A stretch of DNA of 64,000 nt. Source: Fen-1258 sp947085815 (GTDB lineage: Bacteria > Bacteroidota > Ignavibacteria > Ignavibacteriales > Melioribacteraceae). This document shows, piece by piece, positions 28,021 to 37,959 of this stretch. A program made the translations under genes and the position numbers. Within the stretch, counting starts at the first letter, position 1; the number at the start of each line of letters is the position of its first letter. The stretch lies in contig CAMTXU010000034.1 of NCBI GenBank assembly GCA_947085815.1, positions 1-64,000 on the forward strand, written 5' to 3'. The notes beneath the pieces are model-generated. The model saw nothing but the letters and a program-made list of their open reading frames with translations. It was not told where the DNA came from and searched no databases.

Positions 28021-28057
28021 GAGGAAAAAGGTGACCATCCTTTCTCCTTTTTATTTT
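28021..28057 (+). terminator. Rho-independent terminator after the two-component genes
   Basis: GAGGAAAAAGG (28021-28031) pairs with CCTTTCTCCTT (28039-28049) with one mismatch and a GU end pair around a 7-base loop. TTTTTATTTT follows. It separates the quinone module and regulators from the following cytochrome operon. Confidence 0.7.
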
Positions 28058-28274
28058 ATGTGCGTTGACAAAGTCCTGTGAACTGAATATTTTAACCATA
28101 GATATTAGTGTCTTTTATCTGATATAACGTACAAGAAGTTCTTCTTTTAATAAATATTGAAGATCTTGCTCGAATTTTCTCATGATTAACTTTTGAGTGG
28201 GTTCGAATTACGTTCTAATAGCTATTTATACGCATGATTTTGGAATTATATTGGTCAACTCAAAAGAAAAATTT

Positions 28275-30236
28275 ATGAAATATTATTTATCACTCCTTTT
28301 CACTTCTGTCATTTTACTTTCATCAATAAATGCTCAGAGCAAAGATGATCAAGTATGCCTGGATTGCCACAACGATAAAACCTTAATAGCAGAACGTGGC
28401 GGCAAAAAGATTTCTATGTTTATTAATGGAAAGGAGTTCGCGGGTTCTGTACACAAAGAGATATCCTGCACAGGCTGTCATTCTGATGTAAATGCAAACG
28501 ACCTTCCTCATCCGGAAAAACTTTCAAAAGTTAATTGCGCGCCATGCCATGATCAAGCAGTTCTCCATTTTGAGAGAAGCTTGCACGGCATCGCATTAAA
28601 AAAAGGGAGATTTTTAGCCCCAACCTGTGCTTCCTGTCATGGTAAGCATAATATTCTCAAGAGTAAAAATCAAAAGTCACAAACTTTTGTTACAAATATT
28701 CCAAGCTTATGCGGTCAATGCCATAAAGAAGGCACTCAAGTTGTAAAATTGGCTAATGTAAGAGAACGCAAAGCACTGCAAGACTATTCCGAATCTATAC
28801 ATGGTATCGGACTTTATAAAAGCGGTTTAACAGTTACGGCAGTTTGTACAAGCTGTCATACTTCGCATGATATTCTTCCTCATGAAAATCCGTTATCAAC
28901 TATCAATAGAAATAAAATTGCATCTACTTGTATGCAATGCCACGCAAAAATTGAAGAAGTACACTTAAAAGTAATTCGCGGAGAACTTTGGGAAAAAGAA
29001 ACTCATAAAATTCCTTCTTGTGTGGATTGTCATCAGCCGCATAAAATAAGAAGAGTTTTTTATGATGCAAATTACCCTGATGAAAACTGTATGAAATGCC
29101 ACAGTAACAAAGATTTGGTAAAAGTAGTTGATGGGGAAAAAAAATCACTCTTCGTTGATATTAATAAATTTAAAAATTCTGTTCATAATCAAAGCTCGTG
29201 TATTAAATGTCATACAAATGTTTCACCTTCAAAAAATCCTATCTGCCTAAATTCCGGGAAAGTGGATTGTTCAATCTGTCATGCTTCTCAGGTAGATGAT
29301 TATAAAATCAGCATTCACGGGCAGAAATATTATAAAGGTGAAAAAACCGCTCCTTATTGTACAGACTGCCATACGGGTCATGAAGCTCAATCCAAAAAGA
29401 ATATTTCTTCACCTACATTTGCAAGAAACGTTCCTGAACTTTGCGGAAAGTGCCATCGCGAGGGATTGAGTATTGCGGCAACTAAAGATGCGAGCAATAA
29501 AGGAATTATTGCTAATTATAAGGAAAGTATTCACGGCAAGGGATTAATTCAAAGCGGACTTCTTGTAACTGCAACTTGTGTTGATTGTCATTCAAGTCAT
29601 CGCGAGTTACCTAAAGCAGATCCAAGATCTACAGTAAATCCTTTAAATGTTGCTACAACATGCTCTAATTGTCACCTCGGTATTTATGAAGCTTTTAAGA
29701 GCAGCATTCACAGCCCATCATTTAATAAAACAGATAAAAAATTACCAACATGCAGTGACTGCCATTTTTCGCATGAGATCGAAAGAGTAGATTTAGAAGA
29801 TTTTAGACAAAGTATTACCAGGCAATGCGGAGGATGTCATAAAGATGTAACAAGTACATATTTTGATACATTCCATGGAAAAGTTACTAAACTTGGGTCT
29901 GCCAGTGCGGCAAAATGTTATGACTGCCACGGCGCTCATAATATTTTACCTGTATCATACACGGCTTCTACTTTAAGCCGCCATAATATCATTCAGACCT
30001 GTCAATCTTGTCATCCTAATTCAAACAGAAAATTTGTTGGATATTTAACACACGCTACACATCATGATAGAGATAAGTTCCCAATTTTATACTTCACATT
30101 TTGGTTTATGGTAATTCTGTTAGTAAGCACTTTTACATTTTTTGGTGTGCATACAATATTGTGGTTTCCAAAAGCATTCCAGGAAAGGAAAAGAATTAAA
30201 GCATTAATTAGGGAGAGTGAAAATACTCATGAGTGA
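28275..30236 (+). CDS. 19-heme membrane-anchored cytochrome c
   Basis: A 653-residue protein. I take ATG at 28275, which begins a signal peptide (MKYYLSLLFTSVILLSSINAQ). It has 19 CXXCH motifs and recurring phrases such as ESIHGxGL...CxxCHxSHxxLP and TCxxCH, showing internal repetition of a cytochrome unit of about 200 residues. A membrane helix (FPILYFTFWFMVILLVSTFTFFGV) lies near the end with a basic cytoplasmic tail. The next gene, a cytochrome b, overlaps it by 8 bases. Together they look like a two-gene version of a CbcL-type quinol:cytochrome complex. Confidence 0.92.
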   Translation: MKYYLSLLFTSVILLSSINAQSKDDQVCLDCHNDKTLIAERGGKKISMFINGKEFAGSVHKEISCTGCHSDVNANDLPHPEKLSKVNCAPCHDQAVLHFERSLHGIALKKGRFLAPTCASCHGKHNILKSKNQKSQTFVTNIPSLCGQCHKEGTQVVKLANVRERKALQDYSESIHGIGLYKSGLTVTAVCTSCHTSHDILPHENPLSTINRNKIASTCMQCHAKIEEVHLKVIRGELWEKETHKIPSCVDCHQPHKIRRVFYDANYPDENCMKCHSNKDLVKVVDGEKKSLFVDINKFKNSVHNQSSCIKCHTNVSPSKNPICLNSGKVDCSICHASQVDDYKISIHGQKYYKGEKTAPYCTDCHTGHEAQSKKNISSPTFARNVPELCGKCHREGLSIAATKDASNKGIIANYKESIHGKGLIQSGLLVTATCVDCHSSHRELPKADPRSTVNPLNVATTCSNCHLGIYEAFKSSIHSPSFNKTDKKLPTCSDCHFSHEIERVDLEDFRQSITRQCGGCHKDVTSTYFDTFHGKVTKLGSASAAKCYDCHGAHNILPVSYTASTLSRHNIIQTCQSCHPNSNRKFVGYLTHATHHDRDKFPILYFTFWFMVILLVSTFTFFGVHTILWFPKAFQERKRIKALIRESENTHE

Positions 30237-31077
30237 AATTCAACATAAAGGAAAATATTACGAACGTTTTGATGCTTATTCAAGGTTCTTACACATACTT
30301 GTAATTATCAGTTTCATATCTTTAGCTATAACAGGAATGATAATAAAATTTGCAGGTGTTGGTATATTTCAGATATTATCGGATTTTTTAGGTGGATATG
30401 AAGTTACGGGTTTTATCCACCGTGTTGGAGCCATACTTACTTTTATCTATTTCTTTTTACATATCGTATATCTTTTAAAAAAATCTCATGGCAGAAGAAC
30501 ATCAATTTTATTATTACTAAAGGGCGAAAACTCTTTAATGTTTAATAGGAAAGATCTCACAGAGTTAATCCAAACTATAAAATGGTTTATAGGTAAAGGA
30601 CCGCGGCCACAGTACGGAAGATGGACATATTGGGAAAAATTTGATTACTGGGCTGTATTTTGGGGCGTTTCTATGATTGGAGGAAGCGGATTGATTTTAT
30701 GGTTCCCCGAATTTTTTACAAGCTTAGGTTTGCCCGGTTCTATTATTAACGTTGCCACAATTATTCACAGTGATGAAGCTCTTCTCGCCGTTGGATTTAT
30801 TTTTACCTACCACTTTTTTAACACACATTTTAGACCGGATAAATTTCCTATTGATACCGTTATTTTCACCGGTAAAGTTCATTTAGCTGAATTGAAGGAT
30901 GACCGTCCAAGAGAATATGATGCTATAATGAATGACCCTGAATTACAAAAAAAAATAGGTGATGCTCCGCCTGAATTCTTAGGTAAAATTGCAAAAATAT
31001 TTGGTTTTACTGCTCTTTCTTTAGGAATTTTCTTAGTAATCCTAATAATTTATTCTATGATATTCTTGTATCAATAA
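30229..31077 (+). CDS. Diheme cytochrome b (FdnI/HydC-like) subunit
   Basis: A 282-residue membrane protein of the formate dehydrogenase gamma/hydrogenase cytochrome b type. There are four or five helices with candidate heme-ligand histidines in SRFLHIL, TGFIHRVG, FFLHIVY, TIIHSDEA and FTYHFF. It should oxidise quinol in the inner membrane and pass electrons to the 19-heme partner. I prefer ATG at 30229; GTG four codons earlier has its Shine-Dalgarno too close. Its sequence parallels the cytochrome b part of the next gene (FDYWAVFWG against AEYWALIWG; LILWFPEFF against FVLWFPTIV), so the two complexes are paralogous. Confidence 0.9.
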   Translation: MSEIQHKGKYYERFDAYSRFLHILVIISFISLAITGMIIKFAGVGIFQILSDFLGGYEVTGFIHRVGAILTFIYFFLHIVYLLKKSHGRRTSILLLLKGENSLMFNRKDLTELIQTIKWFIGKGPRPQYGRWTYWEKFDYWAVFWGVSMIGGSGLILWFPEFFTSLGLPGSIINVATIIHSDEALLAVGFIFTYHFFNTHFRPDKFPIDTVIFTGKVHLAELKDDRPREYDAIMNDPELQKKIGDAPPEFLGKIAKIFGFTALSLGIFLVILIIYSMIFLYQ

Positions 31078-31242
31078 CCGTAGGTGAATTTTATATTAGG
31101 TATAGTAAACGTTAAAAGAAAAAGCTGAACTGAAGATAATATATTTTAACTCGTATTATCCGCACAAAAATATACTGAAATATATACAAAACTATTTTTT
31201 TTATAGAGCAATTGAAAGCTAATCTGAATTATGAGGCAATGC

Positions 31243-33666
31243 ATGTTGGACGTATCAAAAAAAGCATTTCAATTTTTTTTTATTTTATTTTTATTTTTTT
31301 TACAGGGACAAATATCTGCGCAAGATTTTAACTGCCTTAACTGTCATGAAAATGTAATTCAGAAATCAGTTCACAACGAAGCAATTAGTTGCCAGGATTG
31401 CCATCAAGGTGTTAAGGATGAAAGCCATACTGAAAAGAAGAAATACACTAAAGTTAAATGTGAAAACTGCCACGAAGAATATGCAAATCTTGTTAATAGC
31501 GATATTCATCATAGGTTAAAGGGAAAAGTAAAGAATCCGCCAGATTGCAAAAAATGCCATGGCACGCATGAAATTAATCCGCCTCCCAAAGAAAATAAAT
31601 TGAAAGTGAAGGAGTATTGCTCAAAATGTCACACAAGCATGGTTATGGCAAATCCTTATCACTCAAAAGTTGTTGAGGCAAATACATGTTTAAGTTGTCA
31701 TAAACAGAACGGCTTTTCAAAACTGAATCAATCGGTTCACAAAAATTTGGAATGCGCCGATTGCCACAATTATATTTCACATAATCTTAGAAACCATCCT
31801 AAAAATGTGGGCAATGCGCAAAAAGCAGATTGCTATTTATGCCATTCCGCTATTGCTAAAGAGCATAGAGAAAGTATTCATGGAATTTCACTTGACGCCG
31901 GTGTTGATGAAGCAGCTATGTGCTGGGATTGTCATGGTTCTCATGATATTAATTACGTGAAAGATTCTTTCAGCAAAGTTCATCCTTCAAATTTAGCCTC
32001 AACCTGTGGAAACTGTCACGATAATGAAACTAAGATGAAGAAATTTGATATCGGTATTAAAAAACCGGCAGAGAATTTTTCAAATTCTGTCCATGGAAAA
32101 TTAGTACAGGAAGGAAAAATTAATGCGGCTAACTGTAGTTTCTGCCATGGCGTTCATGATATTAAAAATATGGTTCAATCCAGTTCTAAAATTTCCCCTT
32201 ACAAAATTCCTGAAACTTGCGGGCAGTGTCATCAAAAAGTAACCGAAGAATATCTGAAATCAATTCATTGGATACGCGCTAAAAAAGGATTTAGAGAATC
32301 GCCGGTTTGTAATGACTGTCATAGCGAACATCAAATGAAAGCAGTTTCTACCGACGCTGAACGATTAGAACAAAAAATATTGCAGGAAAAAGCATGTGTT
32401 AGCTGCCATTCTAACCCGCGTATTGCAGAACGTTTTGGTATTGAAGGCGTAGAAGCGGCAAATTATCAAGACAGTTATCACGGGCTTGCAGTTATGCGTG
32501 GCGATAAAAAAGCTGCAATGTGCGTGGATTGCCATAACGTCCATATGATTTTACCAAAATCTCATTCCGAATCATCGGTTAATCCTGATAATGTTACAGC
32601 TACTTGCCAAAAATGTCACGAAGGCGCTTCAATAGTTTTTTCCAAAAGCTATTCCCACAAATCTCAAAATGAAGAAGCCGCTTACGTTGAAAATATTGTT
32701 GAATCTATCTATTTCTGGTTAATCGTTTTGATTATTGGAGGTATGGTTATTCATAATTTATTGATTTTTATTTATGAGATTAGAAAGAAAAAGAAACATC
32801 TCAATACCGAAATAATAATATTGCGCTTTACTAAAAATGAAGTAATCCAGCATTATCTACTCTTATCTTCATTTATAATTTTAGCAATAACCGGATTTGC
32901 ATTAAAATATCCAACAAGCTGGTTTGCACATACATTGTTTAGTTTGGGAATGACCGAAACAGTCCGACAGAACGTTCACCGAATAGCCGCTGTTATTATG
33001 ATTCTAACTGGCCTTTATCATACAGGATACCTTCTTTTTACGGCAAGAGGAAGAGACGTTTTATACAATTTACTTCCAAGATGGAGCGATTTTATAGAAG
33101 CTCGCGATAATGTTCTCTATTATTTACGAATAAATAAAGAAAAACCAAAGTTTGATAAATATGATTACACAGAAAAAGCCGAATATTGGGCCTTAATTTG
33201 GGGTACCATTGTAATGGGCTTTACAGGTTTTGTTCTTTGGTTCCCAACAATTGTAGGAAATTGGGCGCCTGAATGGTTTATTAAAGTAAGTGAAATAATC
33301 CATTTTTACGAAGCAATATTAGCGTCGTTAGCAATTGTTGTTTGGCACTGGTTTTTTGTCATATTCCATCCGCACGAATATCCAATGAGTCTTACCTGGA
33401 TAGATGGTAAAATGTCTCTTCATACTTATCGCCATCACCATGAAAAACATTTTAGAAGAGTTGTTCTTGAGTGGAGGGAATTCAAGAGTGGAATACGTGA
33501 CATTAAAAAAGTTAGCAACAGTACAAAATTGTTTACTTCAACTTTAGAGAAAAATGGTCTGGATCCGAACTCGGTCATTCAGCATGAAATAGATAATGAC
33601 CCTGAACTAAGAATTTGGCTGGAAGAAAAATTAGAGTCAAAAAAGGAAGTAAAAGAAAATATTTAA
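31243..33666 (+). CDS. CbcL-like fused 16-heme cytochrome c / cytochrome b
   Basis: A protein of about 807 residues joining a periplasmic multiheme domain (16 CXXCH motifs, residues about 30-450) to a diheme cytochrome b domain (about 470-720). The b domain has histidines in VIQHYLLL, NVHRIAAV, LYHTGYL, EIIHFYEA and VWHWFFVIFHPH. A His-rich basic tail follows. This layout is that of Geobacter CbcL, an inner-membrane quinol oxidase for low-potential extracellular acceptors; the Geobacter protein has fewer c hemes. ATG at 31243 has GAGG six bases upstream; the in-frame ATG at 31231 is the alternative. It is the fused counterpart of the preceding gene pair. Confidence 0.92.
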   Translation: MLDVSKKAFQFFFILFLFFLQGQISAQDFNCLNCHENVIQKSVHNEAISCQDCHQGVKDESHTEKKKYTKVKCENCHEEYANLVNSDIHHRLKGKVKNPPDCKKCHGTHEINPPPKENKLKVKEYCSKCHTSMVMANPYHSKVVEANTCLSCHKQNGFSKLNQSVHKNLECADCHNYISHNLRNHPKNVGNAQKADCYLCHSAIAKEHRESIHGISLDAGVDEAAMCWDCHGSHDINYVKDSFSKVHPSNLASTCGNCHDNETKMKKFDIGIKKPAENFSNSVHGKLVQEGKINAANCSFCHGVHDIKNMVQSSSKISPYKIPETCGQCHQKVTEEYLKSIHWIRAKKGFRESPVCNDCHSEHQMKAVSTDAERLEQKILQEKACVSCHSNPRIAERFGIEGVEAANYQDSYHGLAVMRGDKKAAMCVDCHNVHMILPKSHSESSVNPDNVTATCQKCHEGASIVFSKSYSHKSQNEEAAYVENIVESIYFWLIVLIIGGMVIHNLLIFIYEIRKKKKHLNTEIIILRFTKNEVIQHYLLLSSFIILAITGFALKYPTSWFAHTLFSLGMTETVRQNVHRIAAVIMILTGLYHTGYLLFTARGRDVLYNLLPRWSDFIEARDNVLYYLRINKEKPKFDKYDYTEKAEYWALIWGTIVMGFTGFVLWFPTIVGNWAPEWFIKVSEIIHFYEAILASLAIVVWHWFFVIFHPHEYPMSLTWIDGKMSLHTYRHHHEKHFRRVVLEWREFKSGIRDIKKVSNSTKLFTSTLEKNGLDPNSVIQHEIDNDPELRIWLEEKLESKKEVKENI

Positions 33667-33805
33667 TAAGAAAAAGAATTCTAATTAGATAGAATGTTGC
33701 CTATTAAACGTAAATGGGCTATTTTGAAATAGGATTAAGAAGTTCTTTTATATAATTCAACATTTTTGAAGTCCGTTACTTAAATAATTCCATGGAGGAA
33801 TAAAA

Positions 33806-34333
33806 ATGAATTACAAAACTTCATTACTCGTATTAATTATTATTGCTGCTTATTTAGTTACCCCTACTTATTCGTTTGCACAAGCTAAATATGTTGGTTC
33901 AAAAGTTTGCGGCATGTGCCATAAAACTGAAAAGCAAGGACAGCAATTAAAAATTTGGTCGGACAGCAAACATTCACAAGCATATAAAACATTATTAACA
34001 CCAAAGGCAGATGAAATTGCAATGAAAAAAGGTGGTAAAAAAGCTGCTGAGACACCAGAATGCTTGAAATGTCACGTTGGTGATAATGCTTTGGTAGAGT
34101 CTGCGTTCAAAGAAGAAGGCGTTCAATGCGAAACTTGTCATGGTGCTGGTTCAGATTATAAAGCTATGGCAGTTATGAAAAACAAAGCAGATGCTATTAA
34201 AAAAGGTATGACCGATCATAAAGACGTAGCAAAATTTTGCGTAACATGCCACAACGCAGATAGCCCTACTTTCAAAGGATTCAAGTATGAAGAAATGTGG
34301 AAAAAAATCGCTCACGCAACACCGAAAGGTTAA
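33806..34333 (+). CDS. Tetraheme cytochrome c (c554-like)
   Basis: A 175-residue periplasmic protein with a signal peptide (MNYKTSLLVLIIIAAYLVTPTYSFA) and four CXXCH motifs (CGMCH, CLKCH, CETCH, CVTCH). The opening YVGSKVCGMCH and WSDSKHSQAYKTL is the cytochrome c554 family pattern seen in Chlorobi and Ignavibacteria. A strong GGAGG precedes the ATG, so it is probably abundant. It heads a tight five-gene set with the barrel and two larger cytochromes and may act as the periplasmic shuttle between CbcL-type complexes and the outer membrane. Confidence 0.93.
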   Translation: MNYKTSLLVLIIIAAYLVTPTYSFAQAKYVGSKVCGMCHKTEKQGQQLKIWSDSKHSQAYKTLLTPKADEIAMKKGGKKAAETPECLKCHVGDNALVESAFKEEGVQCETCHGAGSDYKAMAVMKNKADAIKKGMTDHKDVAKFCVTCHNADSPTFKGFKYEEMWKKIAHATPKG

Positions 34334-34354
34334 TACTATCTTATAGAGCATAAA

Positions 34355-35623
34355 ATGAAAAAAATATTTTTATTTGTTTTGTTTTTAAGTCTGCCATTAA
34401 TTATTTCTGCCCAAAATATTAATGGCAGCATCTCTTCTTCTTTTTATACATTCGAGAGATTTGATTCTCTAAACTCCTCAGACACTTTTATAAGAAACTT
34501 CGAAGCATTATCTCTAAATCTGAACTACAAAAAAATCTCGCTACGAACGCGTATGAATTTTGAGACGAATCTTGGTAAATTGCTTGATGCTGATCCTCGG
34601 TTGAGATTTTACAATCTGTATTTAGAGGCACGTGATATCTTTGACGTGTTTACCCTCAAACTGGGAAGGCAACCACTTTTTACTCCTGTTGCCGGCGGTT
34701 TATATGATGGGGTGAACCTAAAGTTTAGATACGCAGGCGTTAGTATCTCCGGTTATTATGGAGGAAATGTTCCCGCTTATCAAAAGATGAAAATCACTAA
34801 TGATCTTAAAAATGATTATGTATTAGGCGGAAAATTTGAAGTGAATTTTCTTGATCATTTTAATTTTGGTTTAAGCTACATTGACAAGAATTTTAAACCG
34901 CTTGATATTACGGCTTGGCGATTAGATGCAAATCTTAACTTGATTCAATTACTCATCGAACAAAAATCGAATCAGTATAAATTCCTCACCGCCGACGCAT
35001 CATATTTTAATGAGGGAGTGATGAATTTCGACACCCGTTTCGAATATGATCTAAATTTTAATGCGATGTCAAAATTTGAAGTTAATGGTCGTTTAATGGC
35101 TACAGACGCTCTCGGTGTTGATCTGTATTACAATTACCGTGAGCCTAAGATTCGCTATAACTCAATCTTCTCTGTTTTCAATTACGGCAATTCGCAAGAA
35201 ATTGAAGGCGGTGTTGATTATAGACTCAGCAAGAATTTTACAGTCTTCGGAAAATATGGATATGTTAAATACAAAGATGAAAACTCATCGAGGCTGAACG
35301 TTGGGACTACCACAAAATACGGAAGTCTCAGTTACAGAAAGACGTTTGGCTATTCCGGCGAGCTTGATATGATTTCGATTTACACTGCACATACTTTTGC
35401 GGATGGTTTCATTACTCCGTCATTAGGAGTAGCGTTCACAACTTATAAACTCTCCAAGGATTCTGAAGTTAATAATATTACTACTCTTCTTGGCGGAGTT
35501 AATTTAAGACCATGGAAAGATTTTTCATTCGATCTGCAAGGTCAATATTTCAATAACAAAATTTACAAGAATGATTTCAGAATTTTATTCAAAGTAAATT
35601 ATTGGTTCAATACTAATCTCTAA
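34355..35623 (+). CDS. Outer-membrane beta-barrel, candidate conduit porin
   Basis: A 422-residue protein with a signal peptide (MKKIFLFVLFLSLPLIISAQ) and about 18-22 predicted amphipathic strands with tyrosine and phenylalanine girdles (for example LSLNLNYKKISLRTRMNFET, DLYYNYREPKIRYNSIF). It ends in FKVNYWFNTNL rather than Phe. It lies 21 bases after the tetraheme gene and 6 bases before a 14-heme cytochrome gene, the gene order expected of a porin-cytochrome conduit. It shows no clear sequence likeness to MtrB or to the Geobacter porins that I can state. The conduit role is inference from context. Confidence 0.78.
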   Translation: MKKIFLFVLFLSLPLIISAQNINGSISSSFYTFERFDSLNSSDTFIRNFEALSLNLNYKKISLRTRMNFETNLGKLLDADPRLRFYNLYLEARDIFDVFTLKLGRQPLFTPVAGGLYDGVNLKFRYAGVSISGYYGGNVPAYQKMKITNDLKNDYVLGGKFEVNFLDHFNFGLSYIDKNFKPLDITAWRLDANLNLIQLLIEQKSNQYKFLTADASYFNEGVMNFDTRFEYDLNFNAMSKFEVNGRLMATDALGVDLYYNYREPKIRYNSIFSVFNYGNSQEIEGGVDYRLSKNFTVFGKYGYVKYKDENSSRLNVGTTTKYGSLSYRKTFGYSGELDMISIYTAHTFADGFITPSLGVAFTTYKLSKDSEVNNITTLLGGVNLRPWKDFSFDLQGQYFNNKIYKNDFRILFKVNYWFNTNL

Positions 35624-35629
35624 TATATT

Positions 35630-36844
35630 ATGAAAATAAAATATTTTTATACCGTCTTTGTTCTTTCCCTCATATGTTTTTTGACGATTGCAGCTATTAG
35701 CCAGGTTGAGATCATTGAACAGGGGAAAACGAACAAAGAAGTAATTAAATTTTCTCACAAAGTTCATAAAGAAGTAACTGATTGCGCATCTTGCCATACC
35801 GGTGCTGCCGAAAGTAGCACTTTAAGTACACGGTTACTTCCGGAAAAATCCGTTTGTGCAACTTGCCATGATGTAAATGACGAGAAGAATTGTACACAAT
35901 GCCATTACGATGAAAAATATGAACCGCTAATTCAAAAAGAACCGGAATTGATCTTCAATCATAAATTTCATTTAACCGGTCAAAAACTTGAATGCGAATC
36001 GTGTCATAAGGGTTTGAGTGATGTTGATTATAGTTTCGAATCTGTTGCATCAAAACCGGCAATGATGATTTGCAATGATTGCCACAACGGAAGCGGAAGC
36101 GCTATCGCAACCACCGCTTGCGAGTCTTGCCATATATCTACGGTTGGGTTAATTCCTCAAGATCATAAGCAAGTTTCCTTCCTAAAATTTCACAAATTTA
36201 GCGCGACAAAAGAGAATTCACAGTGTCAAATGTGCCATGATAATTCTTTTTGCGAATCGTGCCATGTTTCTACTACTATGATTCCGGAGAATAATACAAA
36301 ACGAAATTTCTTCACTCCATATTCTCCTCACAAATTTGTTGATAACACAAAGCAACAAAATATTACGCGTGTACATGATCTTAATTACCGCTTTACTCAC
36401 GGAATTGATCTGAAGGGTAAAACGAGCGAGTGTCAAACGTGCCATCAGACAGAAACATTCTGCGCGGAGTGTCATGATTCAAAAACGAGAGATTTTGCTT
36501 TGGAGGGAAATGTTCCGGCGTCTCATAGAGCACCAAATTTTGTAACTGTTGGTGTTGGAACGGGCGGCGGACAACACGCAATTCTTGCAAGAAGAGATAT
36601 TGAAAGATGTTCTTCATGCCATGATCTTCAAGGCGCAGATCAAAACTGTATTTTATGCCACGTGGATAGTGATGGTATTAAAGGTACAAATCCAAAGACT
36701 CACGTAAGAAATTTCAGAAGTGATTTAAGTGATGGTGATTGGCATAAGGATCGTGGATCAGTTTGTTATTCATGTCATACTGATGCAAATGCTCGCCCGG
36801 AAGGAACCAAGGGAATTGGTTTCTGCGGCTACTGTCATAAATAA
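35630..36844 (+). CDS. 14-heme cytochrome c
   Basis: A 404-residue protein with a signal peptide (MKIKYFYTVFVLSLICFLTIAAIS) and 14 CXXCH motifs, from CASCH to the terminal CGYCH. Histidines that could be distal ligands are numerous (FSHKVHKEV, FNHKFHL). No lipobox or membrane segment is visible, so it is probably periplasmic or plugged into the barrel, like MtrA. It starts 6 bases after the barrel gene, which strongly suggests they form one complex. It is larger in heme number than MtrA (10). Confidence 0.92.
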   Translation: MKIKYFYTVFVLSLICFLTIAAISQVEIIEQGKTNKEVIKFSHKVHKEVTDCASCHTGAAESSTLSTRLLPEKSVCATCHDVNDEKNCTQCHYDEKYEPLIQKEPELIFNHKFHLTGQKLECESCHKGLSDVDYSFESVASKPAMMICNDCHNGSGSAIATTACESCHISTVGLIPQDHKQVSFLKFHKFSATKENSQCQMCHDNSFCESCHVSTTMIPENNTKRNFFTPYSPHKFVDNTKQQNITRVHDLNYRFTHGIDLKGKTSECQTCHQTETFCAECHDSKTRDFALEGNVPASHRAPNFVTVGVGTGGGQHAILARRDIERCSSCHDLQGADQNCILCHVDSDGIKGTNPKTHVRNFRSDLSDGDWHKDRGSVCYSCHTDANARPEGTKGIGFCGYCHK

Positions 36845-36867
36845 AAATTATAACTCTTGGATAGAAT

Positions 36868-37881
36868 ATGAGATATTCAAAATTTTATTTGATTTTAATA
36901 CTAACTCTCGGATTGATCTCTTTTTCTTGCAGTGATTTACAACAGGATATTACACCTCCGTCGAAAGTAAGTGTTCATGGCGTCAGCGTTTATAATCCTT
37001 CTTCCGCCACATATCATGGATTAAGTGTAAAAGAGAAAACATTAGAAAGCTGTAAACAATGTCACGCTCCCGATTTTAGCGGAGGCATTTCTCAAGTAAG
37101 CTGTAATAGTTGTCATCCTGCTTTAAAAATTCATCAAAGTGATATCAACAATCCTACTTCAACTGGATTTCACGGAAGATATATTGCATCAAAAAATTGG
37201 AGTATGAGTTCATGTACTTTATGCCATGGTTCTAATTACGCCGGCGGCGTTGCAAGTCCTTCATGCAACACTTGTCATAAAAATCCTGGCGGACCAGAAG
37301 CATGCAATACATGTCACGGAAGTTTTTCAAATCCAACATTGATCGCTCCTCCAACAGATTTAGCACGAAATATCGATACAAAATTTGCGGGTGTAGGCGC
37401 CCATTCAAACCATTTAATCAATGCAAAAATGGGAGCTGTAACAGTTTGCAATGATTGTCATATTGTTCCCACATCTTATTTTTCCGCAAGCCATATCGAC
37501 AATTCTCCAAATGCAGAGCTTTTTTTCCAGAAGAAGAATGCGTATGAAATTGGTAATGCTTCTTATGATTCTGGGTCGAACAAATGCTCAAACACTTATT
37601 GCCACGGTGGATTTGCTTTCAACAAGGCGACCTCACAATATCCATTTGCATACAGTGCAGATAAAATAGAGGGAAATAATTTTCAGCCAATATGGACTAA
37701 AGTTGATGGCACTCAGATCGCTTGCGGTTCTTGCCATGGTCTTCCTCCTAAAGGTCACCTGGATTCCACACTGGAAAGCTGCGCAACTTGTCATATTGGT
37801 GTTGTGGATAAGTTCGGAAAAATTATTGATGCAACCAAGCACATGAATAGGAAAGTAAACGTATTTAGTTTAGAGTATTGA
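36868..37881 (+). CDS. Multiheme lipoprotein with CXXCH and CX4CH motifs
   Basis: A 337-residue lipoprotein (MRYSKFYLILILTLGLISFSC, lipidated Cys about residue 21). It has eight CXXCH motifs plus CSNTYCH, the CX4CH form. The pairing of CX4CH with a later CXXCH, in wording like KCSNTYCHGG...ACGSCHGLPP, is the pattern catalogued for Geobacter outer-surface cytochromes. Repeated SGGISQVSCNSCH/AGGVASPSCNTCH units mark duplication. It is probably the outer-membrane surface cytochrome of the conduit. It is the last gene before a strong terminator. Confidence 0.9.
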   Translation: MRYSKFYLILILTLGLISFSCSDLQQDITPPSKVSVHGVSVYNPSSATYHGLSVKEKTLESCKQCHAPDFSGGISQVSCNSCHPALKIHQSDINNPTSTGFHGRYIASKNWSMSSCTLCHGSNYAGGVASPSCNTCHKNPGGPEACNTCHGSFSNPTLIAPPTDLARNIDTKFAGVGAHSNHLINAKMGAVTVCNDCHIVPTSYFSASHIDNSPNAELFFQKKNAYEIGNASYDSGSNKCSNTYCHGGFAFNKATSQYPFAYSADKIEGNNFQPIWTKVDGTQIACGSCHGLPPKGHLDSTLESCATCHIGVVDKFGKIIDATKHMNRKVNVFSLEY

Positions 37882-37896
37882 TATAGCTTTTTTATT

Positions 37897-37922
37897 AAGC
37901 CGCTTTCGAGCGGCTTTTTTTT
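37897..37922 (+). terminator. Strong terminator with TTCG tetraloop
   Basis: AAGCCGCT (37897-37904) pairs perfectly with AGCGGCTT (37909-37916) around TTCG, and an eight-base T-run (37915-37922) follows. It ends the tetraheme-barrel-14-heme-lipoprotein operon. Confidence 0.9.
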
Positions 37923-37931
37923 ACACTTAGT

Positions 37932-37957
37932 TGAAACAATTTTGGAACAGTGAAACA
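37932..37957. promoter_or_regulatory. TGAAACA repeats before the sigma-54 activator gene
   Basis: Three copies of TGRAACA lie in 26 bases directly before the start codon: TGAAACA at 37932-37938, TGGAACA at 37943-37949 and TGAAACA at 37951-37957. The same heptamer clusters again after the gene. This suggests an activator binding site that also gives autoregulation. Confidence 0.6.
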
Positions 37958-37959
37958 AA

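Noticed and set aside
28195..28215. GGTTCGAATTACG resembling a tRNA T-loop
   Set aside because: No pairing T-stem and no acceptor, D or anticodon arm around it.
28924..29148. Minus-strand open frames inside the multiheme cytochrome genes
   Set aside because: They mirror the repeated TG(C/T)-N6-TG(C/T)-CA(C/T) codon pattern of the real genes; none is family-like.
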